A stretch of DNA of 64,000 bases, taken from positions 62,001 to 126,000 of the forward strand of contig JADKBS010000018.1 in the NCBI GenBank assembly GCA_016714985.1. Direction: 5' to 3'. The notes beneath the pieces were generated by a model. The model was not told where the DNA came from and did not search any database. It saw nothing but the letters and a program-made list of their open reading frames with translations. Shown in pieces: positions 1 through 9,405 of the stretch (position 1 is the stretch's first letter; each line of letters begins with the position of its first letter). The position numbers and the translations under genes were made by a program. Source of the DNA: Saprospiraceae bacterium. GTDB lineage: Bacteria > Bacteroidota > Bacteroidia > Chitinophagales > Saprospiraceae.

Positions 1-1
1 G

Positions 2-2494
2 CTCACCAAGCGGAACTTGAAGAAGATCATCTCCGAAATCTTGCGCCGCACCAACTTCGCTGCTACTGCCGAATTCCTTGACCAAGCCAAAGAACTTGGC
101 TTCACATGGGCGTTCCGTGGCGGTCTTTCGTTCAACCTTGGTGACCTTATCACGCCAACCATCAAGGAGCGCATCCTCAACCAGGCGCAATCTGAGGTGG
201 ATGAGGTTTGGGACAACTACAACATGGGTCTTATTACGTTCAATGAGCGGTACAACCAAATCATTGATAAATGGACCTACGCCGACAACCGTATCACCGA
301 TGCGCTGATGAAAGAGCTTTCGACGCACAAGCAGGGATTCAACTCTGTGTTCATGATGCTCGACTCTGGTGCCCGTGGTTCCAAACAGCAGATTAAGCAG
401 CTTTGCGGCCTCAGGGGTCTCATGGCCAAGCCGAAGAAATCCGGCGACTCTGGTGGGGCCATCATCGAAAACCCCATCCTTGCCAACTTCGTGGACGGCC
501 TCTCGGTACTCGAATACTTCATCTCGACGCACGGTGCCCGTAAGGGCCTTGCGGATACGGCCTTGAAAACGGCTGACGCAGGTTACCTGACCCGTCGTCT
601 CGTGGACGTATCACAAGATGTGGTCATCATCGAAGAGGACTGTGACACGTTGCGTGGTATTTCGACGCAAGCGCTCAAGGACAACGAAAAGGTCATTGAC
701 CCGCTGTCCAACAGGATTGTAGGCCGCTTCACGCTGCACGATATTTACCACCCGGTTTCGGACGAACTCATCCTGAAGGCGGGCGAGTACATCACCGAAA
801 ACCATTCTAAGTACATCGAAGACGCTGGCATCGAAGAAGTGACGATCCGCTCGGTGCTAACATGCGAAACCAAGCGTGGCGTTTGCACGAAGTGCTACGG
901 CAAAAACCTCGCAACGGGCCGTGTGACCGAACGGGGCGACGCCGTGGGCATCATTGCTGCGCAATCCATCGGTGAGCCGGGCACACAGCTGACACTGCGT
1001 ACCTTCCACGTGGGTGGTATCGCATCTGTGACCAAGTCTGAAAGTGAAATCACCGCCAAGTTCGATGGCAAAATCGAGTTCGACGCTATCCGTGTCACCA
1101 CTTACAAGGACAACGACGGCAACCTGACCGATGTGGTGCTATCCCGTACGGGTGAAATCCGTATCACGGACGAGGAAGGCAAGCGCCAATTCTCTTCGCA
1201 CCACATTCCTTATGGTGCAACGCTGCACATAAAGGATGGCCAAGCCATTGCGAAGGGCGATATGATTTGCGAATGGGATCCGTTCAACGCCATGATCATC
1301 TCCGAATTCAACGGTATTGCGCAGTTCGACAGCATCGAGGAAGGTGTCACTTTCCGTATGGAGCGTGACGACCAGACGGGCTACTCCGAGAAGGTCATCA
1401 TCGAGAGCAAGAACAAGAAAAAAGTGCCGGCCATCTCCATCATAAGCCCAGACGGGGAAGAACTCCGCCGATACAGCTTGCCAGTGGGTGCGTATATCTC
1501 CATCGAGGACAACCAAGATGTGAAATCGGGTCAGAAAATCGTGAAGATTCCACGTAAACTGGGTAAAATCCAGGACATCACGGGTGGTCTCCCACGTGTA
1601 ACGGAGCTTTTCGAGGCCCGGAACCCATCCAACCCGGCGGTCGTTTCCGAGATTGACGGCGAGGTAATCTTCGGTAAAATCAAGCGGGGCAACCAAGAGG
1701 TCACCGTGAAATCAAAAGACGGCCAAATCCACCGCTACCTGATTCCGCTTTCAAAGCACGTACTCGTGCAAGAGGGTGACTTCGTGCGGGCCGGCACATC
1801 GCTGTCGGATGGTACTACTTCACCGAAGGACATCTTGGCCATCAAAGGCCCATTTGCGGTGCAGTCTTACCTCGTGAACGGCGTACAGGAAGTTTACCGC
1901 TCGCAGGGTATCGCCATCAACGACAAGCACATCGAAGTAATCGTGCGCCAGATGATGCGCCGGGTGACCATCGCCGACCCAGGCGACACCACCTTCCTCG
2001 AAAGCGAGGCTGTGGAGAAATGGGAGTTCCTGGAGCAGAACGACTGGATCTACGATAAAAAGGTCATCACCGACGCTGGCGAAAGCAACCGCTTGAAGGC
2101 TGGCCAGTTGGTGAACCTGCGCCAAATCAGGGAAGAAAACTCCTACCTGAAGCGCAACGACCGCAAGCTCGTGGTCTATCGTGACGCCGTGGCCGCTACC
2201 TCCAGTTCCATGCTGCAAGGTATCACCCGCTCGTCGTTGGGTACGGAATCATGGATTTCGGCAGCGTCGTTCCAAGAGACAACCAAGGTACTCAGCACCG
2301 CCGCCATCGAGGCCAAGCCGGATATGCTATACGGCCTGAAAGAGAACGTCATCGTGGGCAAGCGTATCCCGGCAGGTACGGGCATGCGCAAGTTCGACGA
2401 CCTCTTCGTGACCAGCATGGAGTCGCACAAATCCTTCAAGGATCGCCGTGCGCTCATGGAAGAGGAGGAGTACGACGAGGCTTACGGAGAGTGA
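2..2494 (+). CDS. rpoC: DNA-directed RNA polymerase subunit beta', 3' part (gene starts before the window)
   Basis: This is the C-terminal roughly 830 residues of the largest catalytic RNA polymerase subunit. The frame is open from base 2 (LTKRNLKKIISEI), so the TTG at 17 is not a real start and the gene begins upstream. Zinc-finger cysteines are visible as EEDCDTLRG near base 640 and CETKRGVCTKCYG at about 863-900. They are followed by the bridge-helix/trigger-loop signature QSIGEPGTQLTLRTFH at about 962-1010. The end carries the conserved SFQETTKVL and GTGMRKFDD stretches. An intact beta' is about 1,400 residues, so roughly 60% is present, with no internal damage. It would normally follow rpoB in an operon. 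Confidence 0.98.
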   Translation, partial: LTKRNLKKIISEILRRTNFAATAEFLDQAKELGFTWAFRGGLSFNLGDLITPTIKERILNQAQSEVDEVWDNYNMGLITFNERYNQIIDKWTYADNRITDALMKELSTHKQGFNSVFMMLDSGARGSKQQIKQLCGLRGLMAKPKKSGDSGGAIIENPILANFVDGLSVLEYFISTHGARKGLADTALKTADAGYLTRRLVDVSQDVVIIEEDCDTLRGISTQALKDNEKVIDPLSNRIVGRFTLHDIYHPVSDELILKAGEYITENHSKYIEDAGIEEVTIRSVLTCETKRGVCTKCYGKNLATGRVTERGDAVGIIAAQSIGEPGTQLTLRTFHVGGIASVTKSESEITAKFDGKIEFDAIRVTTYKDNDGNLTDVVLSRTGEIRITDEEGKRQFSSHHIPYGATLHIKDGQAIAKGDMICEWDPFNAMIISEFNGIAQFDSIEEGVTFRMERDDQTGYSEKVIIESKNKKKVPAISIISPDGEELRRYSLPVGAYISIEDNQDVKSGQKIVKIPRKLGKIQDITGGLPRVTELFEARNPSNPAVVSEIDGEVIFGKIKRGNQEVTVKSKDGQIHRYLIPLSKHVLVQEGDFVRAGTSLSDGTTSPKDILAIKGPFAVQSYLVNGVQEVYRSQGIAINDKHIEVIVRQMMRRVTIADPGDTTFLESEAVEKWEFLEQNDWIYDKKVITDAGESNRLKAGQLVNLRQIREENSYLKRNDRKLVVYRDAVAATSSSMLQGITRSSLGTESWISAASFQETTKVLSTAAIEAKPDMLYGLKENVIVGKRIPAGTGMRKFDDLFVTSMESHKSFKDRRALMEEEEYDEAYGE

Positions 2495-2680
2495 TTTTAA
2501 GTAACTTCGAATGGTGAGTTCTGAGTTTCGAATGAGCGCAAAGCGTTGTTATTCAATGCTTTGTCAATATTCAAGACTTAGACTAATTTCGAGGGCATAC
2601 TTACAAGGATAAAGTGAAACATAGGCTACAGCTTAAACTGGCTTTTGTTTTGCTTAACATAGGATATTAACAGATGACAG

Positions 2681-2720
2681 AAGCCCTTCCTGCGAAAGCG
2701 GGAGGGGCTTTGTTGTTTTC
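2681..2720 (+). terminator. Probable rho-independent terminator after rpoC
   Basis: A GC-rich hairpin AAGCCCTTCCTGC-GAAA-GCGGGAGGGGCTT is followed by TGTTGTTTT. It lies about 190 bases after the rpoC stop and just before the 3' end of the convergent minus-strand gene, so it may serve both. The bases between 2495 and 2680 hold no ORF or other structure that I can support. Confidence 0.6.
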
Positions 2721-2724
2721 CTAC

Positions 2725-4017
2725 TCACCACACCAACCTCAACCCCACCTCATCATCCCCCGTGCTCGCCTTTTTCGCATCCCGGTCGTAGGTACGGGCG
2801 GCATAAGGCTCGTTGTCCCAGCCGCCGCCACGGATGACCCTGCGGTTGTCGTTGCCTTCGAGCCAGGCGGAGCCGTCTGCTGGAGCGCCCTCGTAGTCGG
2901 GGTGCCATAGGTCTTCGCACCATTCGGCCACGTTGCCGGACATGTTGTAGAGGCCAAGTCCATTTGCTTTCATCATGAACACGTCTACGGTGCGGCCACG
3001 GGTCTCACCTTTTACCACGAACTTCCTTTCGGGCAGGTCTTCCGAGTTGAAATTGAAATTGGTGGTCATGGCGATATTGGTGCCATCGCCGAAGCGGTTG
3101 TCCTTGCCGGCCTGCCGGGCGGCGTACTCCCATTCGGCCTCCGTGGGCATGCGGTAGCTGCCGCCCGTCATGCGGTTCAGTTTTTTGATGAAATCCTGTG
3201 CAGCGTTCCAACTGACCTGCTCCACGGGGCAGAGGTCGCAGTCGTCGAAGCGGCTGGGGTTCTTTCGCTCGCCCATGACGGCAGACCAAAGCGCCTGGGT
3301 CACCTCGAAGCGGCTGATGTTGAAGTCCGCAACCTTCACCTCGTGCGAAGGCTCGGCAGCGGCGGCGCAGCCGGTGGTCTCCAATTTCAGGCTGCAGCCC
3401 ATCTTGAAGGTGCCGCTCTTCACTTTTACCATGGTTGATGCAAGCCATCTGATGGGGTCTTCCTTGGCCATCACTTTGTTGTCCCAACGGACCTCGTCCA
3501 CTGTAGGTGGGTCGGCGACCGTTGAATTGGGACTGGTAGCCGGTACACCTGACGGGTTCGCAGTGCCGCCCGATGGATTTGTAGCACCTTGTTTTTCGCC
3601 GCTCACGGGTTGGCCACCGCCTACCGCCGTTGTGGGCTTGTCCTGCCCAGCTGGCGTACTGGTCCCATTGCCACCATCACCCTGCGATTGAGCTTCCGAC
3701 TGTCCCGTTCCTGGGCCTGGCGGGGTTGTATTATCGCTTGCTTCCCGACTACTTGTTGGCTGCGATGGCTCCGAAGTGTCCGTTGGCTTGATGTTGTGCG
3801 TTTGGCGGTACACCGTGATGATGGAATCCAGATTGGTGCCGTCGGGTAGGGCTTTTTTTGCCAATTCCCTTACTTGGGCATCAAATTCACTGTGCTCGTA
3901 TTTTGCCAAAAAACCAATGAGCATTTCTGGCGAGCCGTTCCTTACGGCTTCGTCAAAATCACGGCGTGCTGCTTGCCCGGTACTATCCCCATCGCCCTGA
4001 AGAAACGGTGATTTTTT
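2725..4017 (-). CDS. FGE/SUMF1-like domain part of a frameshifted EAD11-TM-FGE protein
   Basis: This is the C-terminal part of a protein whose N-terminal half lies in another frame (see 3942-4868). After the frame junction comes a helical stretch (DFDEAVRNGSPEMLIGFLAK), a long low-complexity Ser/Gly/Pro/Thr linker, then a formylglycine-generating-enzyme-type domain of about 230 residues. The hallmarks are KSGTFKMGC, RFEVTQALW, RMPTEAEWEYAAR, LYNMSGNVAEWCEDLW, RVIRGGGW and a terminal VGLRLVW. Catalytic FGEs have active-site cysteines after the RGGSW motif; here that stretch reads WDNEPYAARTYDRD and has none. It is therefore probably a non-catalytic, C-type-lectin-like member. FGE-like domains are known partners of effector-associated domains in bacterial conflict systems. 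The ORF upstream of 4017 in this frame is not real. Confidence 0.82.
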   Translation of the reverse strand, partial: KKSPFLQGDGDSTGQAARRDFDEAVRNGSPEMLIGFLAKYEHSEFDAQVRELAKKALPDGTNLDSIITVYRQTHNIKPTDTSEPSQPTSSREASDNTTPPGPGTGQSEAQSQGDGGNGTSTPAGQDKPTTAVGGGQPVSGEKQGATNPSGGTANPSGVPATSPNSTVADPPTVDEVRWDNKVMAKEDPIRWLASTMVKVKSGTFKMGCSLKLETTGCAAAAEPSHEVKVADFNISRFEVTQALWSAVMGERKNPSRFDDCDLCPVEQVSWNAAQDFIKKLNRMTGGSYRMPTEAEWEYAARQAGKDNRFGDGTNIAMTTNFNFNSEDLPERKFVVKGETRGRTVDVFMMKANGLGLYNMSGNVAEWCEDLWHPDYEGAPADGSAWLEGNDNRRVIRGGGWDNEPYAARTYDRDAKKASTGDDEVGLRLVW

Positions 4018-4868
4018 GGCCACAACAGCCAAATCGCAAGCAAGACAAGAATGGTGGCCATAGCTACCTTTATCCAGGTTTTTTTCTTGGGCGGCTGCTT
4101 GCCGCCACCCGGCTTTGGTGGGCTGGTGAGCATGAACAAGATGCCAGCTTTGCGCAGCGTATGGTCGCCAGCCTCCTCCGGCACGGCCTCGGTCACGACG
4201 TTGACGACTCGCTCCAGCACGATGTCCTTTTTGCGGTCTTTGCCGTCTTCGTAAACGATGAGGGAGATGATGAGTGCCAGCGGGTAGGTGCCGATTTCCA
4301 GTGGTTTTACGAAAAAAGTCCACTCCGTGAACTCGTCCTGTACGAGGAACTGCTCCGGCGTGGAGCGGCTGGTAATTTCAAAATACTCGCCGTCGCCCTC
4401 TTCGTCCACGATTTTCACCTCCATGTTTTTCGACACCTTAAGGGCCTCAATCACCACATCCACGGTGGTGTCGAGCTTGTCCTTCAGCAGTTCTTCGAGG
4501 TAGGCCACCCGTACGATGCACTTCGACTTTTTCTGGTGCTGCATCTTGTCCGGTATGCGGTATAGCACACTGCCCATATTGGCTTTTTTGGCCGTTTCCA
4601 CCGAGAAATCGCTCTCCTGAAGGCCACTGAAAAAGCTGAGTATATCGTCACGGAGCTTGTCGTATTGGAGCGTTGCCTGCTCGTTGGAAACCACGTTCTT
4701 GATACGTTGGGAATCAATTTCATTGAGCCTTGCCCGCAGTTGCAACAGGGCATTGAATTTGGGCACGTCGGCGGGCAGGTGCTTCTCCAACTCGGCGAGG
4801 GCAACCTCCATTCCCTCGTCGGTTACAAGTGCCCGAAGTGTTTGTTTCAACTTGGTCAAGTCGAGCAT
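3942..4868 (-). CDS. EAD11-like N-terminal part of a frameshifted EAD11-TM-FGE protein
   Basis: The N-terminus (about residues 1-85) matches from memory the effector-associated domain 11 pattern: a helical hairpin, then LLQLRARLNEID, then a final helix YDKLRDDILSFF. A beta-rich middle (about 90-235) follows, then a Pro/Lys-rich stretch and one membrane helix, WIKVAMATILVLLAIWLLW. After WPKN the frame runs into an unrelated tail and stops at 3942, while the neighbouring frame carries on with the FGE-like domain. The junction is the A6 run at 4012-4017 (minus strand); one extra A joins both parts into a protein of about 715 residues. A AAA AAT also fits the -1 slippery heptamer. The start at 4868 directly abuts a repeat element. 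The domain name was not checked by search. Confidence 0.75.
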   Translation of the reverse strand: MLDLTKLKQTLRALVTDEGMEVALAELEKHLPADVPKFNALLQLRARLNEIDSQRIKNVVSNEQATLQYDKLRDDILSFFSGLQESDFSVETAKKANMGSVLYRIPDKMQHQKKSKCIVRVAYLEELLKDKLDTTVDVVIEALKVSKNMEVKIVDEEGDGEYFEITSRSTPEQFLVQDEFTEWTFFVKPLEIGTYPLALIISLIVYEDGKDRKKDIVLERVVNVVTEAVPEEAGDHTLRKAGILFMLTSPPKPGGGKQPPKKKTWIKVAMATILVLLAIWLLWPKNHRFFRAMGIVPGKQHAVILTKP

Positions 4869-4884
4869 AATAGTATGTTAGGTG

Positions 4885-5013
4885 GTAACTATTTAGCATT
4901 TAGTGTTTTTGGGGGAAAATTTTCAATTTTCCCCCAAAAACACCCTGAAATCATGGGAGGAGAGAAAGAAAATAAAATTTTTCTCTTTCCTCCATACCCT
5001 ACTAAATAGTCAC
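4885..5013. repeat. Double-hairpin repeat element, copy 1
   Basis: Terminal inverted repeats GTAACTATTTAG (4885-4896) and CTAAATAGTCAC (5002-5013) enclose two hairpins. The first pairs GTGTTTTTGGGGGAAAA with TTTTCCCCCAAAAACAC (about 4903-4943). The second pairs a GGGAGGAGAGAAAG-type arm with a CTCTTTCCTCC-type arm (about 4952-4996). The same organisation occurs at 35501-35632 and, inverted, at 38352-38468. No ORF lies inside. It sits 16 bases before the start of the minus-strand EAD11 gene and could carry or disturb its promoter. Confidence 0.75.
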
Positions 5014-5168
5014 GTTAGGTGTTTGTTTAAGAAGAACTTTTGATGGGATTGGAGGTAAATTTAGCTGTTTTGGGTGAATTCTATCTTTTATTCCTAATTT
5101 TTATTGAAGGTTACCATTTGGTTCGAATCATTTTTGAAACAAATAGAACTCCTCCCCGGCCTTTCCTT

Positions 5169-5176
5169 TACCTTTG
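5169..5176 (+). promoter_or_regulatory. Bacteroidota-type -7 element before the SNF2 gene
   Basis: TACCTTTG fits the Bacteroidota sigma-A -7 consensus TAnnTTTG. A clear TTG at -33 is not seen at the usual spacing. Transcription would start near 5183, which argues against the TTG codon at 5174 and favours ATG 5207 as the SNF2 start. The stretch 5014-5168 holds nothing else I can support. Confidence 0.35.
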
Positions 5177-5206
5177 TCCGCCCTTTTCCAAACCGGGGGC
5201 CATTCA

Positions 5207-8200
5207 ATGGACATACAGACCTTCCGACAGCGCTTCAAGGAACTTGACGAAACGGAGCGCACCATCCTCAAGCTGCTGGCCATCGTCTATGAGCCAATCA
5301 ACCAGACCGCAATGGTCAACCTGCTGCGGGAGTGCGACATCCGCACCGACCGGGGCAACTACCTCCAAGGACCACAGGTGAAGGAATACCGGGAACTGCT
5401 AGATGCGGGCGGCTGGCTACACATCAACCTAAAGCTGGAGATGAAGGTGGCCGACAAATTCCGGGAACTGGTAATGCGCATGGCAGTCATCGACAAGGAC
5501 TTCAAGAGCCATGTACGGCACATACAGAAGGTGCTGCCCTACCGGGAGTGGATGTGGGGGCCACGCAACTTCGAGGTCTGCATCAGGGAATTACGAATCG
5601 CCCTGTACGAAGGCAACGTGAAGCGAGTGGAAGAGGTTATCGCCGACGTGGAGCGTTACCACAAGGAGGCTTGGGCCAGTTCCGATTTTTTCAGGAACTT
5701 TTTCACGCCCTTCAATGCCGAATGGCTGGCTACTTTTCCCGATGTCATTCAAGGCATGGCGTTGCACCAGCTCATCTCACAGGCCGTCAACGACCTTTCG
5801 CCCGCCGACGAGTACCTCCAATTTTGCGAAGCAAACAAATGGCTGTCTGACAAGGAAAAGCAAAAATCTGTCATCAGCATCTTGGTGCTTTACCACACCC
5901 TTAGGGGCAATTTCGATGAGGCGCTAAGGCTGGCCGAGGCTGACTCCCAAACGGGCTTGAACCGCTATGGGCGCATGGCCATCCCGCTTTATTTTAAGGG
6001 GCAACACAAATTGGCGGGCGACTACTTGGAGGAATCCGTGCGTCAGTTCCGCAAAGATGTAGGGCTGCGAAAGGGCACCTTGCCCAATTTCCAAGGTATT
6101 GTGCACATACTCGCCGTCTTGAGGCAAAGAGACAAGGAGTACCTGAATTCGGCACTTAAACTGGTGGAAGAGACCATACAAAGTCCTTATTCCAACCTTT
6201 TCTCCTACCTGAAATCGGGCTTGCAGTTCCAGTTGAACGATTTCACGGGGGCGCAGCAATCACTTGGCCCGCAGCCCGATACGCCAATCGATTGGATTTT
6301 CTACGCTGCCGCCCACTATTGGAACGACATGCCGCTGGCCGTGCACGGCAGGGTTTTTTTGAAGAACAACTACCTCGCCGCTGCCAAGCACGGATACCAT
6401 TGGGTGGAGATGGAACTGTCCACCTTGCTGGCTATATTTGAGAAGGAAAAAACGCTGGCCGACGAGTACGCCGAGGTGGCCACCAAATTGCAGCAGGAGC
6501 TTGGCGTAGAGAGCATCACAACAATTTTCCCGAAAACGGAAGCATGGGAACGCTCGCTGGAGGCACTGTTGCAGATACAGCCCAAGAAAGGGAAAAAGCC
6601 CGTCGCTGACGCCCCCGAAAAGCAGACCCGTCTCGTTTGGTGGGTTGATTTTCAGAACAACCAAATCCAGCCCGTGGAGCAGACCTTCGGCAAGGGCGCT
6701 TGGAGCAAGGGCCGAAATGTGGCTTTGAAACGCCTAAAAGAAGTGGGATTGGACAATATGACCGATCAAGATAAAGAGGCAGCCAAGTCCATCAAGGTAA
6801 GCAACCACGGCTATTACGGCGGGGTGGAGTATTTTTTTGAGTTTGAAAAACTGCTGCCTGCACTGGTCGGCCATCCGCTGCTCTTCCTTCTCGACAACCC
6901 CAGTATCAGCGTGGAACTCGTTGCGCAGCAACCGCAAATCCATGTGGAGCAAATCGGCGAGGACTACGTACTTCGTTTCTCCCATGAGTTCCGGCAGGCA
7001 GGGGTGCAACTGGCACGGGAGACGCCGACCCGCTATGTGCTGCTGAAAGTGAGTGAGCAGCACGCCGAAATCAACCGCCTGCTCGACCATGGGCGGCTGC
7101 GGATACCACCCAAGGGCAAAAACCGCTTGATTGAGGCCGTGGGCAACCTTTCGTCCATCGTGACAGTGCAGAGCGAGGTGGGTGGCGAGAACGTGAACCT
7201 ACCGACCATCGAAGGCAACCCCATCACCTTTGTGCATTTGTTGCCGGTTGGCAATGGGTTCAAAATGGAGTTCTTCGTAAAACCCTTTACCATCGAGCCG
7301 CCCTATTTCAAGCCGGGCGAGGGGCGGGAAAGCATCATCGCAGAGGTGAAGGGGCAGCCCATGAAGGCCAGCCGTGACCTGAAAAAGGAAAAGGAAAACG
7401 CCAAGCGGGTAGAAACTGCCTGCCCCACCTTCCTGCGCACGGCCAGCGAGAACCGGGAATGGCTCTTTGAAGAGGCCGAGGATGCCTTGAACGCACTGAT
7501 GGAACTGGAGCCATTGCGCTCGGCGGGTGAGGTGGTGATGGAACACCCCAAGGGCGAAAAGCTGCGCATTGCCGGGCAGGTCGGCTTCGACCAACTGAGC
7601 ATTGGCATCAAAAAAGAGCGGGACTGGTTCAGCATGGATGGCAAGGTGCAAGTGAACGAGAACCTGGTCATGGACTTCCGCCAACTGCTCGACCTGGCGC
7701 AGAACGCCAAGGGCCGCTTCGTGCAATTGAACGATGGGCAGTTCCTCGCCCTCACCAGCCAGTTGCAGCGCAAATTGGAGGAGCTGAACAATATTTTCAC
7801 CAAAACCAAGAACGACCTCCGCTTCCACCCGCTGGCGGCGCACTCGCTTGAAGGCTTCACCGAACTGCTGCACGATGTGGAGGTGGACACGGCTTGGAAA
7901 AAGCAGTTGAGCCGCCTTCGGGAAAGCCGGGACATCAGCCCGAAAGTGCCTTCGACCTTCAAGGCCGAGCTGCGCCCCTACCAAGAGGACGGCTTCAAGT
8001 GGCTGTCGCAGCTCGCCTACTGGGGTGTGGGCGCCTGCCTCGCCGACGACATGGGCCTCGGCAAAACCGTGCAGGCCCTGGCCCTCCTCCTCGACCGGGC
8101 GAAGCAAGGCCCGGCGCTCGTCTGCGCCCCTGCCTCGGTGGTGCGCAATTGGTGGCACGAGGCCATCAAGTTCACCCCGACGCTGCGCCCGCTCATCTTC

Positions 8201-9340
8201 GGCGAGGGCGACCGAAAGGAGATGCTCGACAACCTCCAGCCCTTCGACCTGCTGCTGTGCAGCTACGGCCTGATGCAGCAGGTGGGCGAGATGCTGACCG
8301 AAAAGCACTTCACCACCATCGTGCTGGACGAGGCGCAGGCCATCAAGAACCGGGCGACGAAACGCTCGCAGACGGCCATGCTCTTGCAGGGCGATTTCAA
8401 GGTCATCACGACGGGTACGCCCGTGGAAAACCACCTCGGCGAACTTTGGAACCTGTTCAATTTCCTGAACCCCGGCCTGCTCGGCTCCCTCGACCGCTTC
8501 AACGAGAACTACGCCGTGCCCATCGAAAAAATGCAAGACCGGGAGCGGCGCAATCAACTCCGGCGGCATATCCAGCCCTTTATTTTGCGCAGGCGCAAAA
8601 ACGATGTATTGGACGAATTGCCGGAAAAAACGGAAATCACGCTCACCGTGGAGCTATCGCAGGAAGAGCGGGCATTTTACGAGGCATTGCGACGCAAGGC
8701 CATCGAAAATATCGAGGGTTCAAAGGGCGGCGACCCCTCCGACAAGCGCTTCAAAATACTCGCAGAACTCATGCGACTGCGCCAAGCGGCCTGCCATCCA
8801 AGGCTCATCCAGCCGGACAGCCAGCTATCGAGCAGCAAGCTGAACCTCTTCGCCGAAACGGTGGAGGAACTCATCGAAGGCGGGCACAAGGCGCTGGTTT
8901 TCAGCCAGTTCGTGAAGCACCTCGCCCTCATCGAAGAATGGGCGAAAAGCAAGGGCATCAGCTACCAATACCTCGACGGCAGCACCCCGCTGCCCCAGCG
9001 TGACAAGGCCATCCGGGCCTTCCAGGCGGGCGAGGGCGACCTTTTCCTCATCAGCCTGAAGGCGGGCGGCTTCGGCCTAAACCTCACCGCCGCCGACTAT
9101 GTCATCCACCTCGACCCGTGGTGGAACCCCGCCGTGGAGGACCAGGCCAGCGACCGTGCCCACCGCATCGGGCAGTTGCGCCCCGTGACGATTTACCGCC
9201 TCGTGGCCGAAGAGACCATCGAGGAGAAAATCGTGAAGCTGCACGCCGACAAGCGGGAACTGGCAGACAGCCTGCTAGATGGGACGGAGGTAAGTGCTAA
9301 GTTGAATGCGGAGGAGTTGTTGGCGTTGATTAAGGGGTGA
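5207..9340 (+). CDS. SNF2-family (SWI2/SNF2, HepA-like) DNA helicase/translocase
   Basis: A 1,377-residue protein. The C-terminal roughly 450 residues hold the two RecA-like lobes of an SNF2 ATPase. These include Walker A ADDMGLGKTVQAL (near residue 947), the DEAQ box VLDEAQAIKN (Asp about 1041), TGTPVENHLGELWNLFNFLNPG-type motif III, FSQFVKHL, YLDGSTP, and SLKAGGFGLNLTAADYV with the arginine-finger motif DRAHRIGQ. The N-terminal roughly 900 residues are helical at first and then beta-containing, and I do not recognise them beyond their presence in long bacterial SNF2 proteins. It probably remodels nucleoprotein using ATP. ATG 5207 is preferred over TTG 5174 because the latter overlaps a -7 promoter element. 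It is a single gene, not tightly linked to neighbours; several long bacterial SNF2 proteins sit near defence genes. Confidence 0.93.
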   Translation: MDIQTFRQRFKELDETERTILKLLAIVYEPINQTAMVNLLRECDIRTDRGNYLQGPQVKEYRELLDAGGWLHINLKLEMKVADKFRELVMRMAVIDKDFKSHVRHIQKVLPYREWMWGPRNFEVCIRELRIALYEGNVKRVEEVIADVERYHKEAWASSDFFRNFFTPFNAEWLATFPDVIQGMALHQLISQAVNDLSPADEYLQFCEANKWLSDKEKQKSVISILVLYHTLRGNFDEALRLAEADSQTGLNRYGRMAIPLYFKGQHKLAGDYLEESVRQFRKDVGLRKGTLPNFQGIVHILAVLRQRDKEYLNSALKLVEETIQSPYSNLFSYLKSGLQFQLNDFTGAQQSLGPQPDTPIDWIFYAAAHYWNDMPLAVHGRVFLKNNYLAAAKHGYHWVEMELSTLLAIFEKEKTLADEYAEVATKLQQELGVESITTIFPKTEAWERSLEALLQIQPKKGKKPVADAPEKQTRLVWWVDFQNNQIQPVEQTFGKGAWSKGRNVALKRLKEVGLDNMTDQDKEAAKSIKVSNHGYYGGVEYFFEFEKLLPALVGHPLLFLLDNPSISVELVAQQPQIHVEQIGEDYVLRFSHEFRQAGVQLARETPTRYVLLKVSEQHAEINRLLDHGRLRIPPKGKNRLIEAVGNLSSIVTVQSEVGGENVNLPTIEGNPITFVHLLPVGNGFKMEFFVKPFTIEPPYFKPGEGRESIIAEVKGQPMKASRDLKKEKENAKRVETACPTFLRTASENREWLFEEAEDALNALMELEPLRSAGEVVMEHPKGEKLRIAGQVGFDQLSIGIKKERDWFSMDGKVQVNENLVMDFRQLLDLAQNAKGRFVQLNDGQFLALTSQLQRKLEELNNIFTKTKNDLRFHPLAAHSLEGFTELLHDVEVDTAWKKQLSRLRESRDISPKVPSTFKAELRPYQEDGFKWLSQLAYWGVGACLADDMGLGKTVQALALLLDRAKQGPALVCAPASVVRNWWHEAIKFTPTLRPLIFGEGDRKEMLDNLQPFDLLLCSYGLMQQVGEMLTEKHFTTIVLDEAQAIKNRATKRSQTAMLLQGDFKVITTGTPVENHLGELWNLFNFLNPGLLGSLDRFNENYAVPIEKMQDRERRNQLRRHIQPFILRRRKNDVLDELPEKTEITLTVELSQEERAFYEALRRKAIENIEGSKGGDPSDKRFKILAELMRLRQAACHPRLIQPDSQLSSSKLNLFAETVEELIEGGHKALVFSQFVKHLALIEEWAKSKGISYQYLDGSTPLPQRDKAIRAFQAGEGDLFLISLKAGGFGLNLTAADYVIHLDPWWNPAVEDQASDRAHRIGQLRPVTIYRLVAEETIEEKIVKLHADKRELADSLLDGTEVSAKLNAEELLALIKG

Positions 9341-9352
9341 TTGGATTGCGGA

Positions 9353-9383
9353 TTGCGGAGGTTCGGGGAAATGGTTAGATTTG
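9353..9383 (+). promoter_or_regulatory. Bacteroidota sigma-A-type promoter of the UPF0175 gene
   Basis: TTG at 9353-9355, a 20-base spacer and TAGATTTG at 9376-9383 match the TTG-N19/20-TAnnTTTG promoter pattern of Bacteroidota. The first codon of the downstream gene is 22 bases after the -7 element. Confidence 0.45.
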
Positions 9384-9405
9384 CGGGATAAAATTCATTT
9401 TAGCT

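Noticed and set aside
2495..2680. Small gene directly after rpoC
   Set aside because: No open frame with plausible start or protein-like composition was found in the gap before the terminator.
7199..8569. Long minus-strand open frame opposite the SNF2 gene (456 codons)
   Set aside because: It is a complement shadow of a GC-rich helicase gene. Its translation is low in motifs, and the plus strand carries all SNF2 motifs.
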